Source: Cognatazoarcus sp050303815 | GTDB taxonomy: Bacteria > Pseudomonadota > Gammaproteobacteria > Burkholderiales > Rhodocyclaceae | DNA: 64,000 nt | Assembly: GCA_050303815.1 (NCBI GenBank) | Contig: JBNLCM010000115.1 | Location: 1-64,000 of the forward strand | Direction: 5' to 3' | Part shown: positions 49,900 through 59,156 of the stretch, one piece after another | How positions within the stretch are numbered: position 1 is the stretch's first letter | How the letters are laid out: each line of letters starts with the position of its first letter | Position numbers and translations under genes: made by a program | Notes under the pieces: model-generated | Databases searched by the model: none | Told to the model about the DNA's origin: nothing | Seen by the model: only the letters and a program-made list of their open reading frames with translations

Positions 49900-51293
49900 G
49901 GGCTGGACTCCGGTGCGTGGTGGGAGGTGGGCGGGGTGCCGGCGGGCAGGCCGAGCGCCTGCGCGAGCAGTGTCGCCACATGAAGTCCCGCCCGGCCATC
50001 CAGGTCGAGAATCTGGTGGCGGCAGGAGAAACCGTTGGCCAGCACGGTGGCCGACCGCCCGCCCGCGGCGAGCGCCGGCAGCAGGTCAAGCCCAGCCATC
50101 CGCCGCGACATCGCCGCATTCTCGCGCGCCAGTCCGAACTGGCCGGCCATCCCGCAGCAGCTCGCCTCGATCAGTTCGAACTCGAGGCCGGGCACCAGGC
50201 GCAGGACCTTGCGCAAGGCCTTCATGGCGCCAACGGCCTTGGCGTGGCAGTGGCCATGCACCAGGACCGGAGGCCCTTCCCAGTGGGGCATCTCAAGGAC
50301 CATCCGTTGGCGTTGCACCTCGCGGGCGATGAACTCCTCGAACAGGAAGACCTGAGCCGCCAGCGCGTGCGAGTCGGGCCCGAGGCCCAGCTTCAGGTGA
50401 TCATCGCGCAGGGAAAGGATGCACGACGGCTCGAGCCCCACGATGGGCGTGCCGCGTGCGAGTACCGGCGCGAGGGCGCGGAGCATCCTCGCCGCTTCGC
50501 GCCGGGCCTCGTCGATCCGGCCGTGGCTGAGATAGGTGCGGCCACAACATAGGGGTCGCTCCGGCGTGGGGTCGTCTGCCGCCGGCCTCAGGACCTCGAC
50601 ACCGTAGCCGGCGCGCTCGAGCACGGCAACGGCCGCGGCGGCCAGATCGGGTTCGAACTCGCGTGCGAAGGTATCGACGAATAGGATCACGTGCCGGTCA
50701 CTGGCGTCCGCCGCACGGGCCGTTGGCTCGGATGCGAAGGGCCGGGGGGCCGGTAGCGGCAGGCTGCGGTCCGCGCTCAGGCCGAGCAGCCATTCGGACA
50801 GCCGGGCGACCCCGGGCGAGTGGTTGCGCAGCCGAACGAGAAAGCGCACCAGGCGGCGGTGGCGGAGCAGGGCCGGCAGGGACGAGAGCAGACGGTCGCG
50901 CAGGGGCAGTCTCAGCCGCGCATTGCGCTGGGCAAGCACCTCGATCTTGATGGCCGCCATGTCCACCTGGTTGGCGCATTCCCGCTTGCAGCCCTTGCAA
51001 CCGACGCACAGGCGCATGGCTTCGGCCAGTGCCGGTGAGGCGAAGGGGTCGGGGCCCAGCTCGCCATTGAGTGCTGCCTTCAGGGCAACTACGCGCTCGC
51101 CGGGCGAGTGGGCCGGATCGTCGGTGGCCCGGAAGCTCGGACACATGACGCCCTTGGGCTTGCGCTGGCATTGGCGATCGCGGATGCAGACGGCGACCGC
51201 GCGGGCGAAGTCGCCCCCGGTGGCCGGAATGTCGGCGTAAGCGTCGCCCTGGCCGGCGTTCTCAAAGGCGCTCCAGTCGAGTCGGGTCTTCAT
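49884..51293 (-). CDS. Fe-S oxidoreductase, stand-alone half of an FAD-linked oxidase (YdiJ-like)
   Basis: Protein of 469 aa. An N-terminal ferredoxin region (MCPSF, then LCVGCKGCKRECANQVDM, a 4Fe-4S motif) is followed by two CCG-domain motifs (PLCCGRTYLSHG and EASCCGMAGQFG). This corresponds to the C-terminal half of the about 1000-aa FAD/Fe-S dehydrogenases of the D-lactate/D-2-hydroxyglutarate type; here the FAD domain is not encoded next to it. AGGAG precedes the Met at 51293, so it is a genuine separate gene. Substrate unknown. Confidence 0.8.
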   Translation of the reverse strand: MKTRLDWSAFENAGQGDAYADIPATGGDFARAVAVCIRDRQCQRKPKGVMCPSFRATDDPAHSPGERVVALKAALNGELGPDPFASPALAEAMRLCVGCKGCKRECANQVDMAAIKIEVLAQRNARLRLPLRDRLLSSLPALLRHRRLVRFLVRLRNHSPGVARLSEWLLGLSADRSLPLPAPRPFASEPTARAADASDRHVILFVDTFAREFEPDLAAAAVAVLERAGYGVEVLRPAADDPTPERPLCCGRTYLSHGRIDEARREAARMLRALAPVLARGTPIVGLEPSCILSLRDDHLKLGLGPDSHALAAQVFLFEEFIAREVQRQRMVLEMPHWEGPPVLVHGHCHAKAVGAMKALRKVLRLVPGLEFELIEASCCGMAGQFGLARENAAMSRRMAGLDLLPALAAGGRSATVLANGFSCRHQILDLDGRAGLHVATLLAQALGLPAGTPPTSHHAPESSPCSSP

Positions 51294-51438
51294 GTCGGTA
51301 GGCTCCTGCCTGCCAGTTAGCAAGCCGGATGCCATGGCGCCGGGGCACGTACGCTAGGGGATTCGGGACACCCTCGCGAGCGGGGGCGCGGCAAAGCCGA
51401 CACCGCCGACGCCGTAGTGTCGGATAGCCGTCAACGAC

Positions 51439-51466
51439 AACGGGGCGACCGCAGGGCCGCCCCGTT
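51439..51466 (-). terminator. Hairpin downstream of pgk
   Basis: A 9-bp stem (51439-51447 with 51458-51466) lies 20 bp past the pgk stop. On the minus strand it is followed by GTCGTTG, a weak T region. Confidence 0.55.
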
Positions 51467-51485
51467 CCTGTCCCGACGGCGGTGT

Positions 51486-52670
51486 TCAGTCGACGTAGCG
51501 GGATTCCAGCGCCGCGATGGCGGGCAGGGTCTTGCCCTCGAGGAACTCGAGGAAGGCGCCGCCGCCGGTCGAGATATAGCCCACGTCACCGGCGATGTCG
51601 AACTTGGCGATGGCCGCCAGCGTGTCGCCGCCGCCAGCGATGGAGAACGCCTCGGAGTGGGCGATGGCCGAGGCCATCATCTTCGTGCCGCCGGCGAACT
51701 GGGCGTACTCGAAGACGCCGACCGGACCGTTCCAGACGACCGTGCCGGCGTGGGCGATGATGTCAGCCAGCTTGGCCGAGCTCTTCGGGCCGAAGTCAAG
51801 AATGCGGTCGTGGGGCGCCACGTCGTCCACCGAGATGCGGTTGGCGCGGGCAAGGGATGACACCTCGTCGGCGACCACCACGTCCACGGGCAGCGGCACC
51901 TCGGCGCCCCGGGCCTTCATGATGTCCATGACCTGCTGGGCCTCGCGTACCATCTCCGGCTCGGCGAGGGATTCCCCGATGCGCTTGCCGGCGGCCAGCA
52001 GGAAGGTATTGGCGATGCCGCCGCCGACGATCAACTGGTCAACCTTGTTGGCCAGGGTCTTCAGGATGGTGAGCTTGGTGGACACCTTTGCGCCACCGAC
52101 GATGGCCACCAGCGGCCGCGCCGGGGCCAGCGTCGCCTTGGTCAGTGCGTCGATCTCGGCGCCCATCAGCATGCCGGCACAGGCGGTCGGCGCAAAGCGG
52201 GCGATGCCGTGGGTCGTGGCCTCGGCACGGTGGGCGGTACCGAAGGCGTCATTGACGTAGATGTCGCACAGGGCGGCCATTTTGCGGGCCAGTTCCTCGT
52301 TGTCCTTCTTCTCACCCTTGTTGCAGCGGCAGTTTTCCAGCAGCACCACCTGGCCCGGCTGGACCGTGAAGCCGCCGTCGACCCAGTCGGTGACGAGCTT
52401 GACCGGCTTGCCGAGCAGCTGTCCGAGGCGGACGGCCACCGGGGCCAGCGTATCGTCCGGTCCGACCGTGCCTTCGGTCGGGCGGCCCAGGTGGGACGTG
52501 ACCATCACGGCCGCGCCACGGGTCAGGCAGTACTCGATCGACGGGATCGAGGCGCGGATCCGCGTGTCTTCGGTGATGTTGCCGGCCTCGTCCTGGGGCA
52601 CGTTGAGGTCGGCACGGATGAAGACCTTCTTGCCGGCCACATCCTGTTCGGAGAGTTTCTTGACTTGCAT
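51486..52670 (-). CDS. pgk: Phosphoglycerate kinase
   Basis: Enzyme of 394 aa that interconverts 3-phosphoglycerate and 1,3-bisphosphoglycerate. Motifs: KVFIRADLNVPQD, TSHLGRPTEG, VNDAFGTAHRAEAT and the C-terminal GGGDTLAAI, STGGGAFLEFLEG. It sits in the leftward order prk, tkt, gap, pgk, serving both the Calvin cycle and glycolysis. Confidence 0.97.
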   Translation of the reverse strand: MQVKKLSEQDVAGKKVFIRADLNVPQDEAGNITEDTRIRASIPSIEYCLTRGAAVMVTSHLGRPTEGTVGPDDTLAPVAVRLGQLLGKPVKLVTDWVDGGFTVQPGQVVLLENCRCNKGEKKDNEELARKMAALCDIYVNDAFGTAHRAEATTHGIARFAPTACAGMLMGAEIDALTKATLAPARPLVAIVGGAKVSTKLTILKTLANKVDQLIVGGGIANTFLLAAGKRIGESLAEPEMVREAQQVMDIMKARGAEVPLPVDVVVADEVSSLARANRISVDDVAPHDRILDFGPKSSAKLADIIAHAGTVVWNGPVGVFEYAQFAGGTKMMASAIAHSEAFSIAGGGDTLAAIAKFDIAGDVGYISTGGGAFLEFLEGKTLPAIAALESRYVD

Positions 52671-52690
52671 GAGCGGGGGTCCTGATCAAG

Positions 52691-52717
52691 AAAAACGCCC
52701 TGCGATGCAGGGCGTTT
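52691..52717 (-). terminator. Intrinsic terminator downstream of gap
   Basis: On the minus strand an 11-bp stem (52717-52707 with 52703-52693, 3-nt loop) is followed by TTTTTCTT. It lies 16 bp after the gap stop, immediately before pgk, and probably lowers read-through into pgk. Confidence 0.8.
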
Positions 52718-52732
52718 CGGGTGAAGGTCGAC

Positions 52733-53749
<1,017 letters not shown>

Positions 53750-53789
53750 GGATGCTTCTCCCGATATGAACTCAAAAAACGGTGCGTAG

Positions 53790-53807
53790 GGCCCCGCGCG
53801 CGGGGCC
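53790..53807 (-). terminator. 18-bp GC palindrome between tkt and gap
   Basis: GGCCCCGC and GCGGGGCC arms meet at the centre. On the minus strand a TTTTTT run follows about 10 bp later, too far for an ideal terminator; probable attenuator between tkt and gap. Confidence 0.5.
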
Positions 53808-53818
53808 AGGGCGTCCGG

Positions 53819-55837
53819 TCAGGACGCCAGCGTTCTTGCGGCGTCGGCCACTGCCTGGGCCGTGATGCCGAATTCCTTGAAGAGCTGGCCCGCGGGCGCC
53901 GATTCGCCGAAGCGGTCGATGCCGATCACGGCGCCCTCGAGGCCCACGTACTTGCGCCAGAAGTCGGTGACGCCCGCCTCGACGGCGACGCGCGGCACGC
54001 CGGCCGGCAGGACGCCGGCCTTGTAGGCAGCCTCCTGGCGATCGAAGACATTGGTGCTGGGCATCGAGACGACGCGGGCAGAGATACCCGAGCCCGCGAG
54101 CAGTTCGCGAGCCTCCATGGCCAGTGCCACTTCGGAGCCGGTGGCGATCAGGACCACGTCCGGCGTCGCCTTGTCGGCGTCGGCCAGCACGTAGCCGCCA
54201 CGGCGGATGGCGTCGATCTGAGCCTCACTGCGCGGCTGGAACGGCAGGTTCTGGCGCGAGAAGCACAGCGCGGCGGGGCCGTCCGCGCGTTCGATGGCGG
54301 CCACCCAGGCAACGATCGACTCGGTCGTGTCGCAGGGGCGCCAGACGTCCATGTTCGGCACCATGCGCAGCGTCGCGATCTGTTCGACCGGCTGGTGGGT
54401 CGGGCCGTCCTCGCCCAGGCCGATGGAATCGTGGGTGAACACGAAGAGCTGGCGTACCTTCATCAGCGCAGCCATCCGCAACGCGTTGCGGGCGTACTCG
54501 CTGAACATCAGGAAGGTGGCGGTGTAGGGAATCAGGCCGCCGTGCAGGGACAGACCATTGCCGATCGCGGCCATGCCGAATTCGCGCACACCGTAGTAGA
54601 TGTAGTTGCCGCCGGTCTCGCGGCTGACGCCCCTGGCGCCCGGCCACAGGGTCAGGTTGGAGCCAGCCAGGTCGGCCGAGCCGCCGATCAGCTCGGGCAG
54701 CTTCGGTGCCAGGGCGCCGATGGCATTCTGGCTGGCCTTGCGGGTCGCGATGGTCTTGGCCTCGGCGTTGACCGCGGCGATGGCCTCGGCAGCCTGGACC
54801 GACCAGTCGGCCGGCAGCTGGCCAGCCATGCGGCGCGAGAACTCGGCCGCGAGCCCGGGATGGGCCTCGGCGTAGGCGGCGAAACGGGCATTCCAGTCGG
54901 CCTCGGCGGCGGCGCCCTTGTCGCGGGCGTTCCAGGCGGCGTAGACGTCGTCCGGGACCTCGAACGGGGGGTGGTTCCAGCCAATGTACTCGCGGGCGGC
55001 CGCGATCTCGTCGCCACCCAGCGGGGCACCGTGGACGTCGTGGCCGCCCTGCTTGTTCGGGGCGCCGGCGCCGATCACGGTCTTGCAGCAGATCAGGGTC
55101 GGGCGGGCGGTGTCGGCCCTGGCGGCCTGGATCGCGGTCTCGATCGAGGCCGGGTCGTGGCCCTGGACCTGGCTGATCACCTGCCAGCCATACGCTTCGA
55201 AGCGCTTCGGCGTATCGTCGGTGAACCAGCCGGTGACGTCGCCGTCGATGGAAATGCCGTTGTCGTCGTAGAAGGCGATCAGCTTGCCCAGGCCGAGGGT
55301 GCCCGCCAGCGAGCAGGCCTCGTGGGAGATCCCTTCCATCAGGCAGCCGTCGCCGAGGAATACCCAGGTGTTGTGGTCGACGATGGCGTGGCCGGGGCGG
55401 TTGAACTCGTCGGCCAGCACCTTCTCCGCGATCGCCATGCCGACCGCGTTGGTGATGCCCTGGCCGAGCGGCCCGGTGGTGGTCTCGATGCCTGGCGCAT
55501 ATCCGTACTCGGGATGTCCCGGGGTCTTGCTATGGAGCTGGCGGAAGTTCTTGAGGTCGTCGATGGACAGGTCGTAGCCGGTCAGGTGCAGCAGCGCGTA
55601 GATCAGCATCGAGCCGTGGCCGTTCGACAGCACGAAGCGGTCGCGGTCCGCCCACTTCGGGTTGGCCGGGTTGTGCTTGAGGTAGTGGCGCCACAGGACT
55701 TCGGCGATCTCGGCCATGCCCATGGGCGCACCCGGGTGACCCGAGTTGGCCTTCTGGACGGCGTCCATCGCGAGGGCGCGGATGGCGCCGGTGACCGGAT
55801 TGAAAACGGGGGCTTTGACCGAAGCGGACGACGACAT
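53819..55837 (-). CDS. tkt: Transketolase
   Basis: Thiamine-diphosphate enzyme of 672 aa moving two-carbon units in the pentose phosphate and Calvin cycles. Motifs: ANSGHPGAPMGMAEIAEVLW, GDGCLMEGISHEA (ThDP-binding), HDSIGLGEDGPTHQP. GGAG precedes the ATG. Located between prk and gap. Confidence 0.97.
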   Translation of the reverse strand: MSSSASVKAPVFNPVTGAIRALAMDAVQKANSGHPGAPMGMAEIAEVLWRHYLKHNPANPKWADRDRFVLSNGHGSMLIYALLHLTGYDLSIDDLKNFRQLHSKTPGHPEYGYAPGIETTTGPLGQGITNAVGMAIAEKVLADEFNRPGHAIVDHNTWVFLGDGCLMEGISHEACSLAGTLGLGKLIAFYDDNGISIDGDVTGWFTDDTPKRFEAYGWQVISQVQGHDPASIETAIQAARADTARPTLICCKTVIGAGAPNKQGGHDVHGAPLGGDEIAAAREYIGWNHPPFEVPDDVYAAWNARDKGAAAEADWNARFAAYAEAHPGLAAEFSRRMAGQLPADWSVQAAEAIAAVNAEAKTIATRKASQNAIGALAPKLPELIGGSADLAGSNLTLWPGARGVSRETGGNYIYYGVREFGMAAIGNGLSLHGGLIPYTATFLMFSEYARNALRMAALMKVRQLFVFTHDSIGLGEDGPTHQPVEQIATLRMVPNMDVWRPCDTTESIVAWVAAIERADGPAALCFSRQNLPFQPRSEAQIDAIRRGGYVLADADKATPDVVLIATGSEVALAMEARELLAGSGISARVVSMPSTNVFDRQEAAYKAGVLPAGVPRVAVEAGVTDFWRKYVGLEGAVIGIDRFGESAPAGQLFKEFGITAQAVADAARTLAS

Positions 55838-55953
55838 GGGCTCCTCGCGGCCGGCGCCGAGGCCGGCTAAGAAAAAGACCGAAATTATCGTCGATTCCGC
55901 GACTTATTGGTAGTCGGGCCGCGCCAACCCGCCGATGGGCGGCGAGGGGGCGG

Positions 55954-56829
55954 TCAGACCCACTGGCGGCGGCGCTCCATCAGCTTCCAGATGAGCGGCG
56001 TCAGGATCAGCTGCATCGCGAGGTCGAGCTTGCCGCCCGGCACCAGGATGGTGTTGGCGCGCGACATCGACGAGTCGTGGAGCATCCGCAGCAGGTAGGG
56101 GAAATCGACGCCACGCGGATCCTTGAAGCGGATCACCACCAGGGATTCGTCCAGCGACGGGATGTCGCGGGCCACGAACGGGTTGGAGGTATCGACCACC
56201 GGCACCCGCTGGAAGTTGATGTTGGTGCGCGAGAACTGCGGGACGATGTAGTGCACATAGTCGTGCATGCGGCGCAGGATGGTGTCCTGCACGGCCTCGA
56301 GCGAGTAGCCGCGCAGGCGGGTGTCGCGGTGGATCTTCTGGATCCATTCCAGGTTGATGGTCGGGACGACGCCGATCAGCAGGTCCACATGGCGCGACAC
56401 ATCGACCTTGCCGGATACCACGCCGCCGTGCAGGCCCTCGTAGAACAGGCAATCGGTCCCCTCGGGCAGGTCTTCCCACTCGGTGAAGCTGCCCTGCGGC
56501 TGCCCCCAGCGCGCGGCCTGTTCTGCATTGTGGATGTAGTAACGGCGCCGGCCGGTGGCCGATTCGCCGTAGGCGCGAAACAGGCCTTCCAGGTCTTCGA
56601 AGAGGTTGGCCTCCGGACCGAAGTGGCTGATCCCGCGCTTGCCGTCGTTCTCCGCATCTTCGATCAGGCGCTTCATTTCGTCCCGTGTATAGCGGTGGAA
56701 GCTGTCGCCCTCGACGATGGCCGCGTTGACGTTCTCGCGATGGAAGATCGCCTCGAAGGTGTGTTTGACCGTCGTGGTGCCCGCGCCGGACGAGCCGGTC
56801 ACCGCGATGATCGGATGTTTCATGGACAT
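55954..56829 (-). CDS. prk: Phosphoribulokinase
   Basis: Class I (proteobacterial) phosphoribulokinase of 291 aa, making ribulose-1,5-bisphosphate for RuBisCO. P-loop VTGSSGAGTTTV near the N-terminus, then EGDSFHRYTRDEM, FEGLHGG-type block FYEGLHGGVV, and HRDTRLRGYS. The ATG at 56829 has GGAG seven bases upstream; a longer frame from 56880 is not supported. Its presence implies a Calvin cycle; no RuBisCO gene is in the window. The surrounding cbb-type genes support that role. Confidence 0.95.
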   Translation of the reverse strand: MSMKHPIIAVTGSSGAGTTTVKHTFEAIFHRENVNAAIVEGDSFHRYTRDEMKRLIEDAENDGKRGISHFGPEANLFEDLEGLFRAYGESATGRRRYYIHNAEQAARWGQPQGSFTEWEDLPEGTDCLFYEGLHGGVVSGKVDVSRHVDLLIGVVPTINLEWIQKIHRDTRLRGYSLEAVQDTILRRMHDYVHYIVPQFSRTNINFQRVPVVDTSNPFVARDIPSLDESLVVIRFKDPRGVDFPYLLRMLHDSSMSRANTILVPGGKLDLAMQLILTPLIWKLMERRRQWV

Positions 56830-56979
56830 GGGTCCGCTCCGGGAAAGTCGAATCTCGATTGCCGCCATGATAGGCGACAAGCTGGGCGCCGTGAGCCGCC
56901 TTGTGTTGCGCTGCGCAAAACTGCTGCCGGGCGCTGGATTCCGGCTGGATCGACCCCTATGCCACCCGGGCGCGCCGGA

Positions 56980-57789
56980 CTACAGGTGGGCGCGCAACCA
57001 GCGCTGCCACTCCTCGAAGAGCGTCGGCGTGGGGGCCGCCACGACCCCGCGCTTGACCGCCGGTCCGGCCGCCAGCGTGCCGCCGTCGAGGGCCGCGGCC
57101 TCGCCACCGGCCTCGGCGAGGATCAGCCGGCCGGCGGCGTAATCCCACAGCATCTGACCGCCGTGGATGTAGACATCGAGACGGCCCGCCGCGACGAAGC
57201 ACCACTCCAGCGCACTGGATCCGAAGTTGCGCTGCGAGTAGTAGGGCGGGCGCACGGCCAGCTCGTCGCCGAGGTGGTGGCTGATGCGCTTGAAATCGAC
57301 GCCGGCCACCGCGTCGGCAAGCTTCGCGGCGGGCGCGCGCAGCGGCAACTCGACGCCGTTGAGGTAGGCCCCGGCACCCTTGGCCGCGAAGAAGGACTCG
57401 TCGGTGACCGGGTTGTAGACCACCCCGAAGAGCGGCTCGTGGTCCATCATGTAGGCGACCGAGACGCAGAAGAACGGAATGCCGTTGGCAAAGTTGGTGG
57501 TGCCGTCGATCGGGTCGATGCACCACAGGCCCTTGCGCCCTTCCTTCCATACCCGTGCCTGCTCCTCGGCGTTCATCTCTTCGCCCAGCACGGCGCCCGG
57601 CGCGAGCTTCGGCAGCGCCTCGGCCAGCTTGCGCTGGGATTCGATGTCGGCCTCGGTGAACAGCGAACCGTCTGCCTTGCGGTTGCGGGCGGTCTTGAGA
57701 TAGCGGGGGAGGATCTCGTCGCGTGCAATTTCGCGGACCAGCGATTCGAGGGCACGGGCCCTGCCCAGGCGAACGGCGGCGGACGGCAT
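56980..57789 (-). CDS. Inositol monophosphatase family phosphatase
   Basis: Metal-dependent phosphatase of 269 aa with the family motifs GEEMNAEE, DPIDGTTNFANGIPF and MLWDYAAGRLI. Substrates in the family include inositol phosphates, 3'-phosphoadenosine phosphate and histidinol phosphate; cannot be assigned here. The ATG at 57789 gives good spacing to GGAGG; the Met at 57798 lies too close. The start overlaps the stop of the upstream thioredoxin-like gene. Confidence 0.88.
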   Translation of the reverse strand: MPSAAVRLGRARALESLVREIARDEILPRYLKTARNRKADGSLFTEADIESQRKLAEALPKLAPGAVLGEEMNAEEQARVWKEGRKGLWCIDPIDGTTNFANGIPFFCVSVAYMMDHEPLFGVVYNPVTDESFFAAKGAGAYLNGVELPLRAPAAKLADAVAGVDFKRISHHLGDELAVRPPYYSQRNFGSSALEWCFVAAGRLDVYIHGGQMLWDYAAGRLILAEAGGEAAALDGGTLAAGPAVKRGVVAAPTPTLFEEWQRWLRAHL

Positions 57790-57790
57790 G

Positions 57791-58348
57791 TCAGTCATTC
57801 CTCCACTTGATCGAGCAGCCAATGCTCGGGATCTGGTGTTCCGGACCGTGTCCGGTGCGGGCGACCTGGCGCATGGCCTCGAAGAGTTCGCGCGGCGCGT
57901 CGGTGGCCGCCGGCTGCATGCCGGAGGCGTCGAGGCGGCCGCGGTACTGCAGGGTCAGGTCGCCGTTGTAGCCGAAGAAGTCCGGCGTGCACACCGCCCC
58001 AAAGGCCCGCGCCACGGTCTGGCTCTCGTCGAATACGTAGGGGAACGGGAAGTCCAGGTCGCGTGCCAGTGCCACCATGTGGTCCCAGCTGTCCTCGGGG
58101 TAGTCGGTCGGGTCGTTGGCCATGATCGCAATGCTGCCCACGCCATCCGACTGCAGGGCGCGCGTGTCGCGCACGATGCGGTCGATCACGGCCTTGACGA
58201 AGGGGCAGTGGTTGCAGATGAACATCACGAGCAGCCCGTTGGGGCCCCGGGCTGAGGTGGGCGTGTGCCGCAGACCGTCCACGCCGGGCAGGTCGAATGC
58301 CGGCGCAGGCTGGCCGAAGTCGCAGACCGGCGTGGTCGTTCGTACCAT
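57791..58348 (-). CDS. Thioredoxin-like (AhpC/TSA-type) protein
   Basis: Protein of 185 aa with a redoxin fold: FDLPGVDGLRHT, then the CxxC-type centre FICNHCPFVKAVIDRI, and a cis-Pro region AVCTPDFFGYNG. No signal peptide. It probably reduces disulfides or peroxides; role unassigned. It overlaps the next phosphatase gene and is divergent from rsmE across 39 bp. Confidence 0.85.
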   Translation of the reverse strand: MVRTTTPVCDFGQPAPAFDLPGVDGLRHTPTSARGPNGLLVMFICNHCPFVKAVIDRIVRDTRALQSDGVGSIAIMANDPTDYPEDSWDHMVALARDLDFPFPYVFDESQTVARAFGAVCTPDFFGYNGDLTLQYRGRLDASGMQPAATDAPRELFEAMRQVARTGHGPEHQIPSIGCSIKWRND

Positions 58349-58387
58349 CGGGCGGGCGTCTCGGAGTGGGGTGGGCCTTATACTAGC

Positions 58388-59113
58388 ATGATGATCCCGC
58401 GCTTCTTTTGCCCTGCAGGCCTGCCCGAGACAGGCGTCATCAAGCTGCCTGCCGAGGTGGCGCACCACGCCGACAAGGTGCTGCGCATGAAGGCAGGGCA
58501 GTCGCTCGTGCTGTTCGACGGCAACGGGCGGGAGGTCAGCGCGACGCTCGTGGCGCTCGGGCGACAGGCCAGCGCGGCGCTCGGGGCCTGGTCGGCGCCG
58601 GCGCGGGAGTCCCCCCTCGAGGCCGTGCTGGTTCAGGCGCTGGCCAGCGGCGACAAGATGGACTGGATCATCCAGAAGGCCGTCGAGCTGGGCGTTGGTG
58701 CGATCGCACCGGTGGTAAGCGAACGCTGCGTGCTTAAGCTCTCGGGCGAGCGGGCCGAAAAACGATTGAGGCACTGGCAACAGGTGGTCATCGCCGCCTG
58801 CGAGCAGTCCGGGCGCAATCGCGTCCCCGTGGTTGAGGCCCCGTTGTCCCTGTCCGACTTCCTGGCGCGGGAGTCGGGTGCCAGCCGCCTGGCGCTGGTG
58901 CCGGATGCGTCGTGTCGTCTCGCGGCACGCGCCCGACCGGCCGGACGCTGCGAGATTCTCGTCGGCCCCGAAGGCGGCTGGAGCGACCGTGACCTGGCCC
59001 TGATCGCAGGCGGGCGATGCGAGCCGGTCAGCCTGGGGCCACGGGTCCTGCGCACCGAGACCGCCGGATTGGCGGCGCTGGCGGTGATGCAGGCCGCGTG
59101 GGGCGACTTCTGA
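58388..59113 (+). CDS. rsmE: RsmE, 16S rRNA m3U1498 methyltransferase
   Basis: SPOUT-class RNA methyltransferase of 241 aa. N-terminal PUA-like part (HHADKVLRMKAGQSLVLFDGNGREV), then KMDWIIQKAVELGV, VGPEGGWSDRDLAL and the knot end LGPRVLRTETAGLAALAVMQA. TATACT lies only 3 bp before ATG-ATG at 58388, so transcription may begin at the second ATG and the message may be leaderless. Confidence 0.95.
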   Translation: MMIPRFFCPAGLPETGVIKLPAEVAHHADKVLRMKAGQSLVLFDGNGREVSATLVALGRQASAALGAWSAPARESPLEAVLVQALASGDKMDWIIQKAVELGVGAIAPVVSERCVLKLSGERAEKRLRHWQQVVIAACEQSGRNRVPVVEAPLSLSDFLARESGASRLALVPDASCRLAARARPAGRCEILVGPEGGWSDRDLALIAGGRCEPVSLGPRVLRTETAGLAALAVMQAAWGDF

Positions 59114-59156
59114 ATCAATCGACACAATAAGACCAAGAAACGGTCGGGGAGGGTGC

